This document shows positions 17,562 through 29,769 of a DNA stretch of 64,000 bases, one piece after another (position 1 is the first letter of the stretch; each line of letters starts with the position of its first letter). The stretch spans positions 1 to 64,000 of the forward strand of contig NZ_CAXUSG020000016.1 in assembly GCF_964253915.1 (NCBI RefSeq). The letters are read 5' to 3'. The stretch is from Metarhizobium sp964253915. GTDB lineage: Bacteria; Pseudomonadota; Alphaproteobacteria; Rhizobiales; Rhizobiaceae. The notes beneath the pieces are model-generated. The model saw only the letters and a list, made by a program, of their open reading frames with translations, was not told the DNA's origin and searched no databases. A program made the position numbers and the translations under genes.

Positions 17562-20183
17562 ATGACGATATTGCCCCAGGCGGACGATTACACGGTGCCC
17601 TTGGTGGATCGCGGCGTGCGTTCGGGCACGGTCGCGCGCATCATCCTGCTTGCCTTCGTGCTGATTGGTGCAGCCGTCGCTTTCGTCTTCTTCAAGGACC
17701 AGTTGAACAACGAAGTCGTTTTGGGCCTGCTCGGCGTTCTCGCCATGGTCGGCATCTTCTTTTTCGTGTCGTCGATCATCGGTTTTGTCGAGGTGATGCC
17801 GCAGAGCCGCTCGGACAGCTTCGGCCGCGGCTTCATCGACAGCCAGCCGGACGGCACGCTGATCACCGACGACAAGGGCAGGCTGCTTTACGCCAATGCC
17901 GCCTACGGCCGCATGACCGGTGCCAGCAAGGCGACGGACGTGCAGACGCTGGAAGAGCTTTTGTCGCGCAACCGCGAATCCAATGAAGCGCTCTATCGCC
18001 TGACCAACGGCCTGCGCGAAGGGCGCGACGGCCACGAGGAGTTCCGGTTGCTGAAGCCGCTCGGGCCGTCTTCCGGTCACGGTTCCGGCGCCCACTGGTA
18101 TCGGTTGCGCTCCCGTATCCTGCCGCAGCCGCAGGGCAAGGGCAGTCTGCATGTGTGGCAGGTCACCGACATCACCTCCGAGCGTGACGACCAGGAGCGC
18201 TTCTTCAAGGAATTGCAGAACGCCATCGACTATCTCGACCATGCACCGGCCGGTTTCTTTTCCGCCGGCCGCAAGGGCGAGATTTTCTACATCAACGCGA
18301 CGCTGGCCGAATGGCTCGGCATCGACCTGACGAAATTCGTGCCCGGTTCCCTGAGCATCGGCGAGCTGGTGGCCGGCGAAGGGTTGGCGTTGATCCAGTC
18401 GGTGCAGGCCGAACCCGGCGCAAAGAGAACGGAAACGCTGGACCTCGATTTGCGCCGCTCCAACGGCCAGAGCCTGCCGGTGCGCATCGTCCACCGCGTG
18501 TCCTCGATGCGCGACGGCGCGCCGGGCGAAAGCCGTACCATCGTCATCGCCCGGCAGAAGGACGACGAGAGCGATCAATCCGCCTCCGTGGCGGCGATGC
18601 GTTTCACCCGCTTCTTCAACAACACGCCGATGGCGATTGCTTCCGTCGGTGGCGACGGTCGCATCCTGCGTACCAACGCGCCGTTCCTAAAACTGTTTTC
18701 CGGTGTCGTGTCGCGTGACGATGTCGATCGCGGCGCGCTGCTGGAATCGATCGTCCACGACAACGAGCGCGGCCGGCTGGCCCAGGCGCTTGCTGCGGCC
18801 AAGGATCGGCAGGGCGACATTCCGCCGATCGATTCCCGCCATCCGAAGGACGAAACCCGGCATTTCCGCTATTACGTCAATGCCGTCATCGACCAGACGG
18901 ACGAGGCGCCGGAAGAGGCTGCTATCGTCTATGCCGTCGAGGTGACCGAGCAGAAGGCGCTCGAAACCCAGATGGCGCAGACCCAGAAGATGAATGCGGT
19001 CGGCACGCTGGCCGGCGGCATCGCCCACGATTTCAACAACGTGCTGACGGCGATCCTCCTGTCGTCCGACCATCTGCTGTTGCAGGTGCGGCCATCGGAT
19101 GCGAGTTTTGCCGACCTGATGGAGATCAAGCGCAACGCCAATCGCGCCGCCGTGCTGGTGCGGCAGTTGCTGGCCTTCTCGCGCAAGCAGACGATGCGGC
19201 CGACGGTGCTCAATCTCACCGATGTCGTCGGCGACCTGCGCATGCTGGTCGACCGCCTGATTTCCGGCACCAACGTCAAGCTGAACGTCGACTACGGCCG
19301 TGATCTCTGGCCGGTAAAGACCGATCTTTCGCAATTCGAGCAGGTGCTTATCAATCTCTGCGTCAATGCCCGCGATGCGATGCCGGGCGGTGGCACGCTG
19401 ACGGTGCGCACCCGCAATCTTCTGGCATCCGAGGTCTCCGGCTACAATTACTCCGATCTGCCGGAGGAAGATCTCGTGCTGATCGAGGTCGCCGATACCG
19501 GCACCGGAATCCCGCCCGAAATCATGGACAAGATCTTCGAGCCGTTCTTCACGACCAAGGAAGTGGGCAAGGGTACGGGTCTCGGGCTGGCGATGGTCTA
19601 CGGCATCGTCAAGCAGTCCGGCGGCTATATCTATCCGGAATCGGAAGTGGGCCGCGGCACGGTCTTCCGCGTCTTCCTTCCGCGCCATATCCCCGAAGTG
19701 GTGGCCGCCAACGAAAACGTCGCCCACCAGCCGGCAGCCCTTACGGCGTCTGGCGAAAAGCCCGTCGTGGCAGCCGACAAGGTGACGCCGCCGGAGCCGG
19801 TCGACCTGACCGGAAAGTCCGCCGTCGTCCTACTCGTCGAAGACGAGGAGGCGGTGCGGCGTGGCGGCAAGCGCATGCTCGAAACGCGCGGCTACACCGT
19901 GCATGAGGCCGGGTCCGGCGTCGAGGCGCTGGAGATCATGGAGGAACTGGACGGCAAGGTGGATATCGTCGTCTCCGACGTCGTCATGCCGGAAATGGAC
20001 GGACCGACGCTGCTCGGCGAATTGCGCAAGACCTATCCGGATCTGAAGTTCATCTTCGTATCCGGTTATGCCGAAGACGCTTTTGCCCGCAATCTGCCCG
20101 CCGATGCCAAGTTCGGCTTCCTGCCGAAACCCTTCTCGCTGAAGCAGCTCGCCGAGGCCGTTTGGGAAATGCTGGATTCCTGA
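17562..20183 (+). CDS. cckA: Cell-cycle hybrid histidine kinase CckA
   Basis: This 873-residue protein has two membrane helices (about 27-47 and 56-78), PAS-like sensor domains over about 85-460, a HisKA domain with phospho-accepting His489 in GGIAHDFNNVL, an ATPase domain with the VADTGTGIPPEIMDKIFEPFFTTKE and GTGLGLAMVYG boxes, and a C-terminal receiver with Asp806 in VVSDVVMPEMDG. This is the CckA layout; in alphaproteobacteria CckA phosphorylates ChpT and through it CtrA and CpdR to drive the cell cycle. The ATG at 17562 has GAGGAG just upstream. Confidence 0.93.
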   Translation: MTILPQADDYTVPLVDRGVRSGTVARIILLAFVLIGAAVAFVFFKDQLNNEVVLGLLGVLAMVGIFFFVSSIIGFVEVMPQSRSDSFGRGFIDSQPDGTLITDDKGRLLYANAAYGRMTGASKATDVQTLEELLSRNRESNEALYRLTNGLREGRDGHEEFRLLKPLGPSSGHGSGAHWYRLRSRILPQPQGKGSLHVWQVTDITSERDDQERFFKELQNAIDYLDHAPAGFFSAGRKGEIFYINATLAEWLGIDLTKFVPGSLSIGELVAGEGLALIQSVQAEPGAKRTETLDLDLRRSNGQSLPVRIVHRVSSMRDGAPGESRTIVIARQKDDESDQSASVAAMRFTRFFNNTPMAIASVGGDGRILRTNAPFLKLFSGVVSRDDVDRGALLESIVHDNERGRLAQALAAAKDRQGDIPPIDSRHPKDETRHFRYYVNAVIDQTDEAPEEAAIVYAVEVTEQKALETQMAQTQKMNAVGTLAGGIAHDFNNVLTAILLSSDHLLLQVRPSDASFADLMEIKRNANRAAVLVRQLLAFSRKQTMRPTVLNLTDVVGDLRMLVDRLISGTNVKLNVDYGRDLWPVKTDLSQFEQVLINLCVNARDAMPGGGTLTVRTRNLLASEVSGYNYSDLPEEDLVLIEVADTGTGIPPEIMDKIFEPFFTTKEVGKGTGLGLAMVYGIVKQSGGYIYPESEVGRGTVFRVFLPRHIPEVVAANENVAHQPAALTASGEKPVVAADKVTPPEPVDLTGKSAVVLLVEDEEAVRRGGKRMLETRGYTVHEAGSGVEALEIMEELDGKVDIVVSDVVMPEMDGPTLLGELRKTYPDLKFIFVSGYAEDAFARNLPADAKFGFLPKPFSLKQLAEAVWEMLDS

Positions 20184-20224
20184 GGCAGCCGAAGCTCGGT
20201 TGCCCAGCGGAGACGGACCTGCTT

Positions 20225-20584
20225 TCAACAGTCAGGCATGCCGCGGCTTGAAACGGAAATAGAGTTTCCGTCCGGATCCTTGGCATTGGCGAAGGCGTAA
20301 TCCGCGGTACGATGGATCGGGCCGAACGGAAAGCCGCGGGCATTGCTCTCGCGGCAGAATGCATCGACATCCGCTACGGAAAAAACGAGCTTTACCGTCG
20401 CTTGTCCGGTCTTCTGGCCCTTGGCAGCGGGATGCAGCATGAGATTGGCGCCGCCCTGCGGATCGACCAGCTCGACGATCCGGTCACCTTCCGCCCGTTG
20501 GGCTTCGAGGCCGAACAGCGCCGTATAAAACCGTGCGGTCTTCTCGACATCGCGCACATAGAGCAGGATTCGCGTCAGCGGCAT
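20225..20584 (-). CDS. VOC/glyoxalase-fold protein
   Basis: The 119-residue product starts MPLTRILLYVRDVEKTARFY and ends with KDPDGNSISVSSRG, the two boundary motifs of a one-module vicinal-oxygen-chelate (glyoxalase/bleomycin-resistance) protein. The substrate cannot be inferred. The ATG at 20584 is chosen; the longer frame upstream translates a repeat element. Confidence 0.82.
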   Translation of the reverse strand: MPLTRILLYVRDVEKTARFYTALFGLEAQRAEGDRIVELVDPQGGANLMLHPAAKGQKTGQATVKLVFSVADVDAFCRESNARGFPFGPIHRTADYAFANAKDPDGNSISVSSRGMPDC

Positions 20585-20632
20585 GTCGTGCTCCGGGTGG
20601 GTCGCGGCCGGCAGGACCGGCCGCTTTGCATT

Positions 20633-20735
20633 TAGAGCATTTCCGCTTTTCTCCGAAATGCGAAAACGCTCTATCTCTTTGTTTTGCCGCATTGTCCGAC
20701 GCCGAAGCGATTCCGCTTCAGCTGGAAATACTCTA
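20633..20735. repeat. Dispersed palindromic element, copy 1 (REP/RIME-like)
   Basis: The ends are inverted repeats: TAGAGCATTTCC at the left and GGAAATACTCTA at the right (11 of 12 match). The left 41 bases are themselves an imperfect palindrome. A diverged copy lies at 26933-27030. The right end overlaps the last codon of psuG, whose stop TAG is the final CTA of the repeat read on the minus strand. Confidence 0.85.
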
Positions 20736-21659
20736 ATCCACCAGCGATACGGCGATCTCTGCCGCAAGCCGCGTGTTGTTTTCGACCAGCGCAATGTTGG
20801 TCTTCAGGCTGCGGCCCTGGGTGAGCTTGAAGATATCGGCGAGCAGGTAGGGCGTGACGGCCTTGCCGGAAATATCGTCCTTTTCGGCATTTTCCAGCGC
20901 CCGGGCGATGAAGACTTCCATCTCGTCCCTGGGGATCTCTGCCTCTTCCGGCACCGGATTGGCGATCAGCATGCCGCCATCGATGCCCATCTGCTCGCGC
21001 ACGGCCTGGAAGTTGGCGATTGCCGCCGGGCTGTTGAGCATCAGCGGGCTGTCCAGGCCAGAGACACGCGACCAGAAGGCCGGGAAATCTTTCGAACCGT
21101 AGGTGACGACCGGCACGCCGCGCGTTTCCAGCACTTCCAGGGTTTTGGGGATATCGAGGATCGCCTTGGCGCCGGCGCAGACGACGATGACCGGGGTGCG
21201 GGCCAGTTCTTCCAGGTCGGCGGAGATATCAAAACTTTCCTCGGCACCGCGATGCACGCCGCCGATACCGCCGGTGGCGAAAACGCGGATGCCGGCCAGC
21301 GCTGCAGCGATCATCGTCGCCGCAACGGTGGTGGCGCCGGTGCGCCGTTCGGCAATGGCGAAGGCGATGTCGGCGCGGGACACCTTGAGCGCATCCGTCG
21401 TCTGCGCCAGCTGCTCCAGCTCCTCCGCTTCCAGGCCGACATGCAGCGTGCCGCGCAGCACGGCGATGGTCGCCGGCACCGCGCCCTGGGCGCGAATGAT
21501 CGCCTCGACGCTGTTGGCCATGTCGATGTTGCCGGGGTAGGGCATGCCGTGGGTGATGATTGTGGATTCGAGCGCAACGATCGGCGCACCGCGCTGCTTG
21601 GCGGCGGCGACTTCCTTCGAATAGGCGATCGGCAGCGAGGGGGAGAGGGCTTTGGTCAT
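20733..21659 (-). CDS. psuG: Pseudouridine-5'-phosphate glycosidase
   Basis: The 308-residue enzyme splits pseudouridine 5'-phosphate into uracil and ribose 5-phosphate. It shows the family motifs ALESTIITHGMPYP, ATGGIGGVHRG, and the CAGAKAILDIPKTLE and VTYGSKDFPAFW stretches, and has the normal family length of about 310. The ATG at 21659 follows GGAGG. It lies 34 bases after psuK, forming a pseudouridine-breakdown operon. Its stop codon is supplied by a repeat element. Confidence 0.93.
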   Translation of the reverse strand: MTKALSPSLPIAYSKEVAAAKQRGAPIVALESTIITHGMPYPGNIDMANSVEAIIRAQGAVPATIAVLRGTLHVGLEAEELEQLAQTTDALKVSRADIAFAIAERRTGATTVAATMIAAALAGIRVFATGGIGGVHRGAEESFDISADLEELARTPVIVVCAGAKAILDIPKTLEVLETRGVPVVTYGSKDFPAFWSRVSGLDSPLMLNSPAAIANFQAVREQMGIDGGMLIANPVPEEAEIPRDEMEVFIARALENAEKDDISGKAVTPYLLADIFKLTQGRSLKTNIALVENNTRLAAEIAVSLVD

Positions 21660-21693
21660 CGAGAGACCTCCATTTGTCTGGTATTTGCGCTTC

Positions 21694-22635
21694 TCATGAC
21701 AGGATTTTCGCCGCCGGCACAAGAGCCAGCATGTCGCGGAGCAAGTCTTCGGAGAGATTTTCGGCCGTGGCCAGCGGCGACTGCACGGTAATCGCCGCGG
21801 CGGCCGCGCCGAACCGCATCGCCTCCTCGAACGGCAACCCGTTCATGACGCCGTAAAGCACGCCGGCCGCCAGAGAGTCGCCGGCTCCGGTCACATCCGC
21901 AACCGTGTCGATGGCCGGTGGCAACAGGGAAACGGAGCGCTCGCCGCTAAAGCCGATCGCCGCCTCGCGACCGCGGGTGACGACGCCGCCGGAAAGCCCG
22001 GCGTCACGCAGCAACGAGGGCCATTCCTCGGCTGTTTCGGGACGTTTGCCGACAAGCGCCTGAGCCTCCGCCTCGTTCATGAACAGGAAGTCGATTTCGG
22101 CCAGGCTCTCACGGTAGCGCGGCACCTTGGCCGGCGAGATGGCGATTGCCGCAACCCGCTTGCCGAGATGGCGTGCCTTGACCGAAAGCGTGGCGATCGT
22201 TTCCTGCGGCAGGTTGGCGTCGCAGAGCACCAGGTCGGCCTCCGCCATGGCATCGCGCACCGCGCGGACGGAAAGCCGGCGCGGCGAAAACAGCCGGTAA
22301 AGCTCCATGTCGGCAAGCGCGATCAACAGATTGCCGTCCCGCTCCAGGATGGCGGTGTAGCTCGGTGTTTTCCGGTCGAGGAAGGTGAAGGGGCGATCGT
22401 CGACGCCGGCCGCCAGCGCCGCCTCCGCAACGCTCTGGCCATCGGCATCGCCGCCCCGCGGCGAAATCATCCTGACCGCAAGGCCGAGCCGCGCCAGGTT
22501 GCGGGCGGCATTGAAGCCGCCGCCGCCGGCCTCCTCGAACCAGTGGCCGGGAATGCTGGCGCCGTGCGCGGTCTCGCCGCCGATGCGGCCCCGCCGATCG
22601 ATATGCGCGCCGCCGAGGACGAGAATCTTATGCAT
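21694..22635 (-). CDS. psuK: PfkB-family kinase, probable pseudouridine kinase
   Basis: The 313-residue protein has the PfkB signatures: EEAGGGGFNAARNLARLG near the N-terminus and the catalytic DVTGAGDSLAAG near the C-terminus. Pairing with psuG suggests it phosphorylates pseudouridine; the family alone does not settle the substrate. The ATG at 22635 has GGGGAAG upstream. It is divergent from recA. Confidence 0.85.
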   Translation of the reverse strand: MHKILVLGGAHIDRRGRIGGETAHGASIPGHWFEEAGGGGFNAARNLARLGLAVRMISPRGGDADGQSVAEAALAAGVDDRPFTFLDRKTPSYTAILERDGNLLIALADMELYRLFSPRRLSVRAVRDAMAEADLVLCDANLPQETIATLSVKARHLGKRVAAIAISPAKVPRYRESLAEIDFLFMNEAEAQALVGKRPETAEEWPSLLRDAGLSGGVVTRGREAAIGFSGERSVSLLPPAIDTVADVTGAGDSLAAGVLYGVMNGLPFEEAMRFGAAAAAITVQSPLATAENLSEDLLRDMLALVPAAKILS

Positions 22636-22805
22636 GTCGCTTCCCCGGAAAGTTCACCCGACCACACCCGATTCGCTGCGTTCCAGAAGAAACGTCCGCA
22701 TCCGCTTCCGTCTTCAAGCCTCTGTTATCCAAGGTGAAAACAAAAAAAGAACACGCGTTCATTTCGGTTTTTGAATCAGTGGGTTGAATGGGCGTTGCAA
22801 TATGA

Positions 22806-22820
22806 GAACAAATGAGGTAC
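22806..22820 (+). promoter_or_regulatory. Probable LexA (SOS) box upstream of recA
   Basis: GAAC-AAATGAG-GTAC fits the alphaproteobacterial SOS box GAAC-N7-GAAC (equivalently GTTC-N7-GTTC) with one mismatch, 60 bases upstream of the recA start. This is the arrangement expected for DNA-damage induction of recA. Confidence 0.6.
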
Positions 22821-22879
22821 AAAATCCGCATCAGCAGCTTCGTTGCCTCAACGGCTTCAATAACCTAAAGGTGGACCGG

Positions 22880-23965
<1,086 letters not shown>

Positions 23966-24003
23966 TCGGTTCGGTATTGACCGCAAATATCGCTTTTCTG
24001 TCG

Positions 24004-24041
24004 CCGGCCGCACATTTCGCAAGATGTGCGGCCGGTTTTTC
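24004..24041 (+). terminator. Intrinsic terminator of recA
   Basis: A 12-bp perfect stem (CCGGCCGCACAT with ATGTGCGGCCGG) is followed by five T. Confidence 0.9.
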
Positions 24042-24131
24042 TTGCTTGTGCTGGACAGTGGCAGGTGCGGACGATAAAAGCCGTTGATTTTGGTATTTTG
24101 CCGGCTTTCCGGCAGCAATGAAGGGCGTGCT

Positions 24132-26792
<2,661 letters not shown>

Positions 26793-26892
26793 TCGGTTCT
26801 GGCAGGATGAAAAGGCGGATGTGGCTCCAATAGCCGAAGACGGAAGAGTGGGCGCTCAAGCCCACGTCCTGCCTGCAATTGCTGAATGGAAT

Positions 26893-26929
26893 AAGCCGGA
26901 TGGGGATCGCCTCGTCCGGCTTTTCTTTT
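26893..26929 (+). terminator. Intrinsic terminator of alaS
   Basis: The arms AAGCCGGA and TCCGGCTT form a stem followed by TTCTTTT. It lies 100 bases after the alaS stop. Confidence 0.75.
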
Positions 26930-26932
26930 GCA

Positions 26933-27030
26933 TAGAGCGTTTCCGCTTTTCTCCGTATCGCGAAAACACTCTATCGTTTTGTTTCTACGCAATTCCGGAC
27001 GAAAAACCGCTACACACTTTTGCTGAAATT
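26933..27030. repeat. Dispersed palindromic element, copy 2 (REP/RIME-like)
   Basis: It starts TAGAGCGTTTCCGCTTTTCT and repeats the left palindrome of the copy at 20633-20735, continuing with shared segments around TCTATCGTTTTGTTT and TCCGGACG. The right end has diverged. Confidence 0.8.
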
Positions 27031-27209
27031 GCCGGCCGGCGGCGCCGAGGCGGGATTACCGTTGAAGCCCGCCGGGATGCAGCCAGCCCTTCGTTGACGT
27101 AATATTAAGGATACTGGGCGTGAGATGTGTCCTTGCGTGCGCCCCGGATATTGGCATCGTTTCCGCCCGCGGCCGCGCAAGCGATGTTTCATGTTTCGAA
27201 GGTAGGGGC

Positions 27210-27443
27210 ATGGCAGGAAGATATGCGGTTGGGATCGTCGACGCGGCCGGCAACAGGCGGACATTCGTCGTCGAAACGCTTGGCTGCGAGAACGACGTGT
27301 TGATCGTCATGCGAAACGGCTTGCGTGAGCGGTTGCCGCACTCCGCTATTTGCGAATTTTATCCCATCGATATCAATCGGTCGTCGGGCCAACTGCCGCC
27401 GGCATCGGATGACGGCGCTTCTGTCTTCGACCTTTGCTTCTAA
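27210..27443 (+). CDS. Small protein of unknown function
   Basis: The frame encodes 77 residues with a compact first half (YAVGIVDAAGNRRTFVVETL) and a polar tail. The ATG at 27210 has AAGG upstream; a GTG start at 27120 would add 30 residues. I do not recognise a family. Codon use is compatible with a gene, but the short length makes this uncertain. Confidence 0.45.
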   Translation: MAGRYAVGIVDAAGNRRTFVVETLGCENDVLIVMRNGLRERLPHSAICEFYPIDINRSSGQLPPASDDGASVFDLCF

Positions 27444-27492
27444 TCCATCGCGCTGAACGGCCGAACAGCGAAATGCCGCCGGCCGATGCCAC

Positions 27493-28092
27493 CTATTTTT
27501 GCGCGATCTTGAACGGCTGGTCGATCTTGACGGTGCGGCTGCTGCCGGTGTCGTTCAGCGTATACCGCAAGAGATAGTCGCCCGGCGGTGCGCCCGAGAT
27601 GTCGAGCGTCAGGTGGGTGAAGATTTCCTGGTTGCGCACATAACCGATGAAGGAAAAGTTGCCGAACGTCTTCTGGCCGGCAAGGACCTCGCCCTTGGTA
27701 TCCATCAGCTCGAAATCGACGGTGAAATTGGTCTGCATCTTGCCGCCGTCGGCGGGTTTCCAGGTGAGGCCGATCGGCTCAACATAGGTGATCAGCTTTT
27801 CACCGGGTTTGAAGACCGAGTCGGTGCGCGGCGTATAGATGCCGTAAGCCGTCGGTACGTCGGCGACGAAGATGCCCTTGCCGATCGTCAGCGGCAATGT
27901 CGCGGCGAAATCGCCGAGCGCGCTGCGCATGATCTCGTAGGCGCCGATCTGGTCGCCGCTTTTGGCCTTTTCCTCCGCTTTCGTCGCCGCGTCGAGAAGC
28001 GGCCCGGCCAGCGCCGGCATCGCAGTCAGACAGCCCATGGCACTCAGAAGGACAAAGGCCGTTCGCAGGCCTTTCCGCGCAGGACGAATCAT
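27493..28092 (-). CDS. Secreted protein of unknown function
   Basis: The 199-residue product has a signal peptide (about residues 1-29, ending ALAG) and a mature domain that looks beta-rich, containing PGEKLITYVEPIGLTWKP and ending in an Ig-like strand pattern (GDYLLRYTLNDTGS). No family is recognised. The ATG at 28092 follows GGAAAGGG. Confidence 0.75.
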   Translation of the reverse strand: MIRPARKGLRTAFVLLSAMGCLTAMPALAGPLLDAATKAEEKAKSGDQIGAYEIMRSALGDFAATLPLTIGKGIFVADVPTAYGIYTPRTDSVFKPGEKLITYVEPIGLTWKPADGGKMQTNFTVDFELMDTKGEVLAGQKTFGNFSFIGYVRNQEIFTHLTLDISGAPPGDYLLRYTLNDTGSSRTVKIDQPFKIAQK

Positions 28093-28210
28093 CGGTACCC
28101 TTTCCGCTCGAGCATTGGCAACCAGGCTAGTCTGAAAGATTGGCATGCGCTGTCAAGTGATTGCTATCACCGATATTTCCGCCGCTTTGGGCAAAAGCAT
28201 GGCGACCGTC

Positions 28211-29665
28211 TCAACTGCGCCAGAAGGTCGGCATCGCCAACACCAGGACGGTGAGGATTTCGAGACGTCCAAGCAACATGAAGAAGGACAAAAGATGCAG
28301 CGCCGGCGCGCTCAGCGTCGAAAAATTGCCGGCAGGTCCGATGGTGGGGCCGATGCCCGGGCCGACATTGGCGAGCGATGTGGCGACCGCCGACGTCGCT
28401 GTCAGGAAATCATAACCGAGGCAAGCCATCGCGAGGCTGCCGGCGACCCAGAGAGAGAGAAATGCGATGAGATACAGGACGACGGCACGCTGCATGTCGT
28501 CATCGACGATGATGTTGCCGTAGCGGATGGAAAAGACACCGTTTGGATAGATCAACCGGCGCAGGCCGGATCGGAACATGCTGAACAGGATGATCAGCCG
28601 ATAGGCCTTGATTCCGCCGGCCGTGGAACCGGAACAGCCGCCGACGAAGGTGGCGAAAAAGGCGACGACGACGACGAAGGGTCCCCAAAGCGTATAGTCT
28701 TCGCTGGCGAAGCCGCCGGTCGAGAGAATCGAGGCCATGTTGAAGACGGAATGCGTCAGGGCATCACCGAATGCAACTTCGTTGCGGACATGGTGATAGG
28801 CGGCCACCGCAAGCGAGAGGGCGGAGAGATAACCGAGGAAAACGATGATCTGTGGATCGCGCAGCGTATCCAGCCGGCCGCGAACGGCAAAAAGGATCAT
28901 CACAGAGAAGGGCAAGCTGCCGAGCGTCAGAAAGATACTCGATATCCAGAGAATTGCCGTGTTGTCGAAAAAGGCGAACGAAGCGTCATGCGTTGAAAAG
29001 CCTGCCGTCGCCACCGTCGACATCGCATGGTTCAAGGCATCGAAATGCGACATGCCGGCGAGATCGTAGGCAACGGTGCAGATGACGGTCAGCAGGACAT
29101 AGATGGCGAGGAAAGCATGGATGAAACTACCGAGCCGCGCGAACGGCCGGTCGTTGGTGTCCGATGATTCCATCTTGAAGAAGGCTATGCCGCCGACATG
29201 CAGGAAAGGCAGGACAAAAAGCCCGAGCGCGACGATACCGATGCCTCCGAACCAGCAGAGCATGGAGCGCCAGAGAAGCAGGCCGGGTGGGGCCCTGTCC
29301 AGTCCGCTGATGACCGTGCCGCCGGTCGTGGTAATCGCCGAGACGGATTCGAACAGTGCCTGGGCGAAGCTGAGATCCACGCTGGAAAGATAGATCGGCA
29401 AGGCGCCGATCAGCGAGAAGCACAGCCACAGGATGTTGACCAGGATGAAGCCGAAACGCTTGTTGAACGGCGGCTGCGTTCCCGAGGTTGCCAAGGCGGC
29501 GCCCAGCGATAGGCCGCCGGTCATCAGGCCGGAGAAAACAAAGACGGTCCAGTCGCGGTGGCCGAAATGCAGGTCGATCAATGCCGGGATGGCCATGGCA
29601 ATCGACAAATAGAGGCCGCAGATCGCCGCGATATGGACGGCAGAACGAAAAAGATTGACGTTCAA
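28211..29665 (-). CDS. trkH: TrkH-family potassium uptake protein
   Basis: The 484-residue membrane protein matches TrkH, the translocating subunit of Trk potassium uptake. Four pore-like repeats are visible, with filter-type segments such as SAITTTGG, MSTVATAGFS, ASILSTGGFAS and ATSLANVGPG. No TrkA is in the window. The start appears to be a TTG at 29665 with a weak ribosome site, so the start is uncertain. It is divergent from ilvA. Confidence 0.88.
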   Translation of the reverse strand: MNVNLFRSAVHIAAICGLYLSIAMAIPALIDLHFGHRDWTVFVFSGLMTGGLSLGAALATSGTQPPFNKRFGFILVNILWLCFSLIGALPIYLSSVDLSFAQALFESVSAITTTGGTVISGLDRAPPGLLLWRSMLCWFGGIGIVALGLFVLPFLHVGGIAFFKMESSDTNDRPFARLGSFIHAFLAIYVLLTVICTVAYDLAGMSHFDALNHAMSTVATAGFSTHDASFAFFDNTAILWISSIFLTLGSLPFSVMILFAVRGRLDTLRDPQIIVFLGYLSALSLAVAAYHHVRNEVAFGDALTHSVFNMASILSTGGFASEDYTLWGPFVVVVAFFATFVGGCSGSTAGGIKAYRLIILFSMFRSGLRRLIYPNGVFSIRYGNIIVDDDMQRAVVLYLIAFLSLWVAGSLAMACLGYDFLTATSAVATSLANVGPGIGPTIGPAGNFSTLSAPALHLLSFFMLLGRLEILTVLVLAMPTFWRS

Positions 29666-29769
29666 GGAAGGCCCACCATGATTGCTGCGAGGCGAAAAAG
29701 TTTCTTTGTATCCGCAGTCCGCTTATGCCATAGCGGGGGTGAAATTGGAACGCAACGGACGCTTTTTCC

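Larger units (their letters stand above)
26793..27209. other. 417-base gap with terminator and repeat element
   Basis: The gap between alaS and a small gene holds the alaS terminator and the second copy of the dispersed palindrome. Frames running through it on the minus strand translate the repeat and are not genes. Confidence 0.6.
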
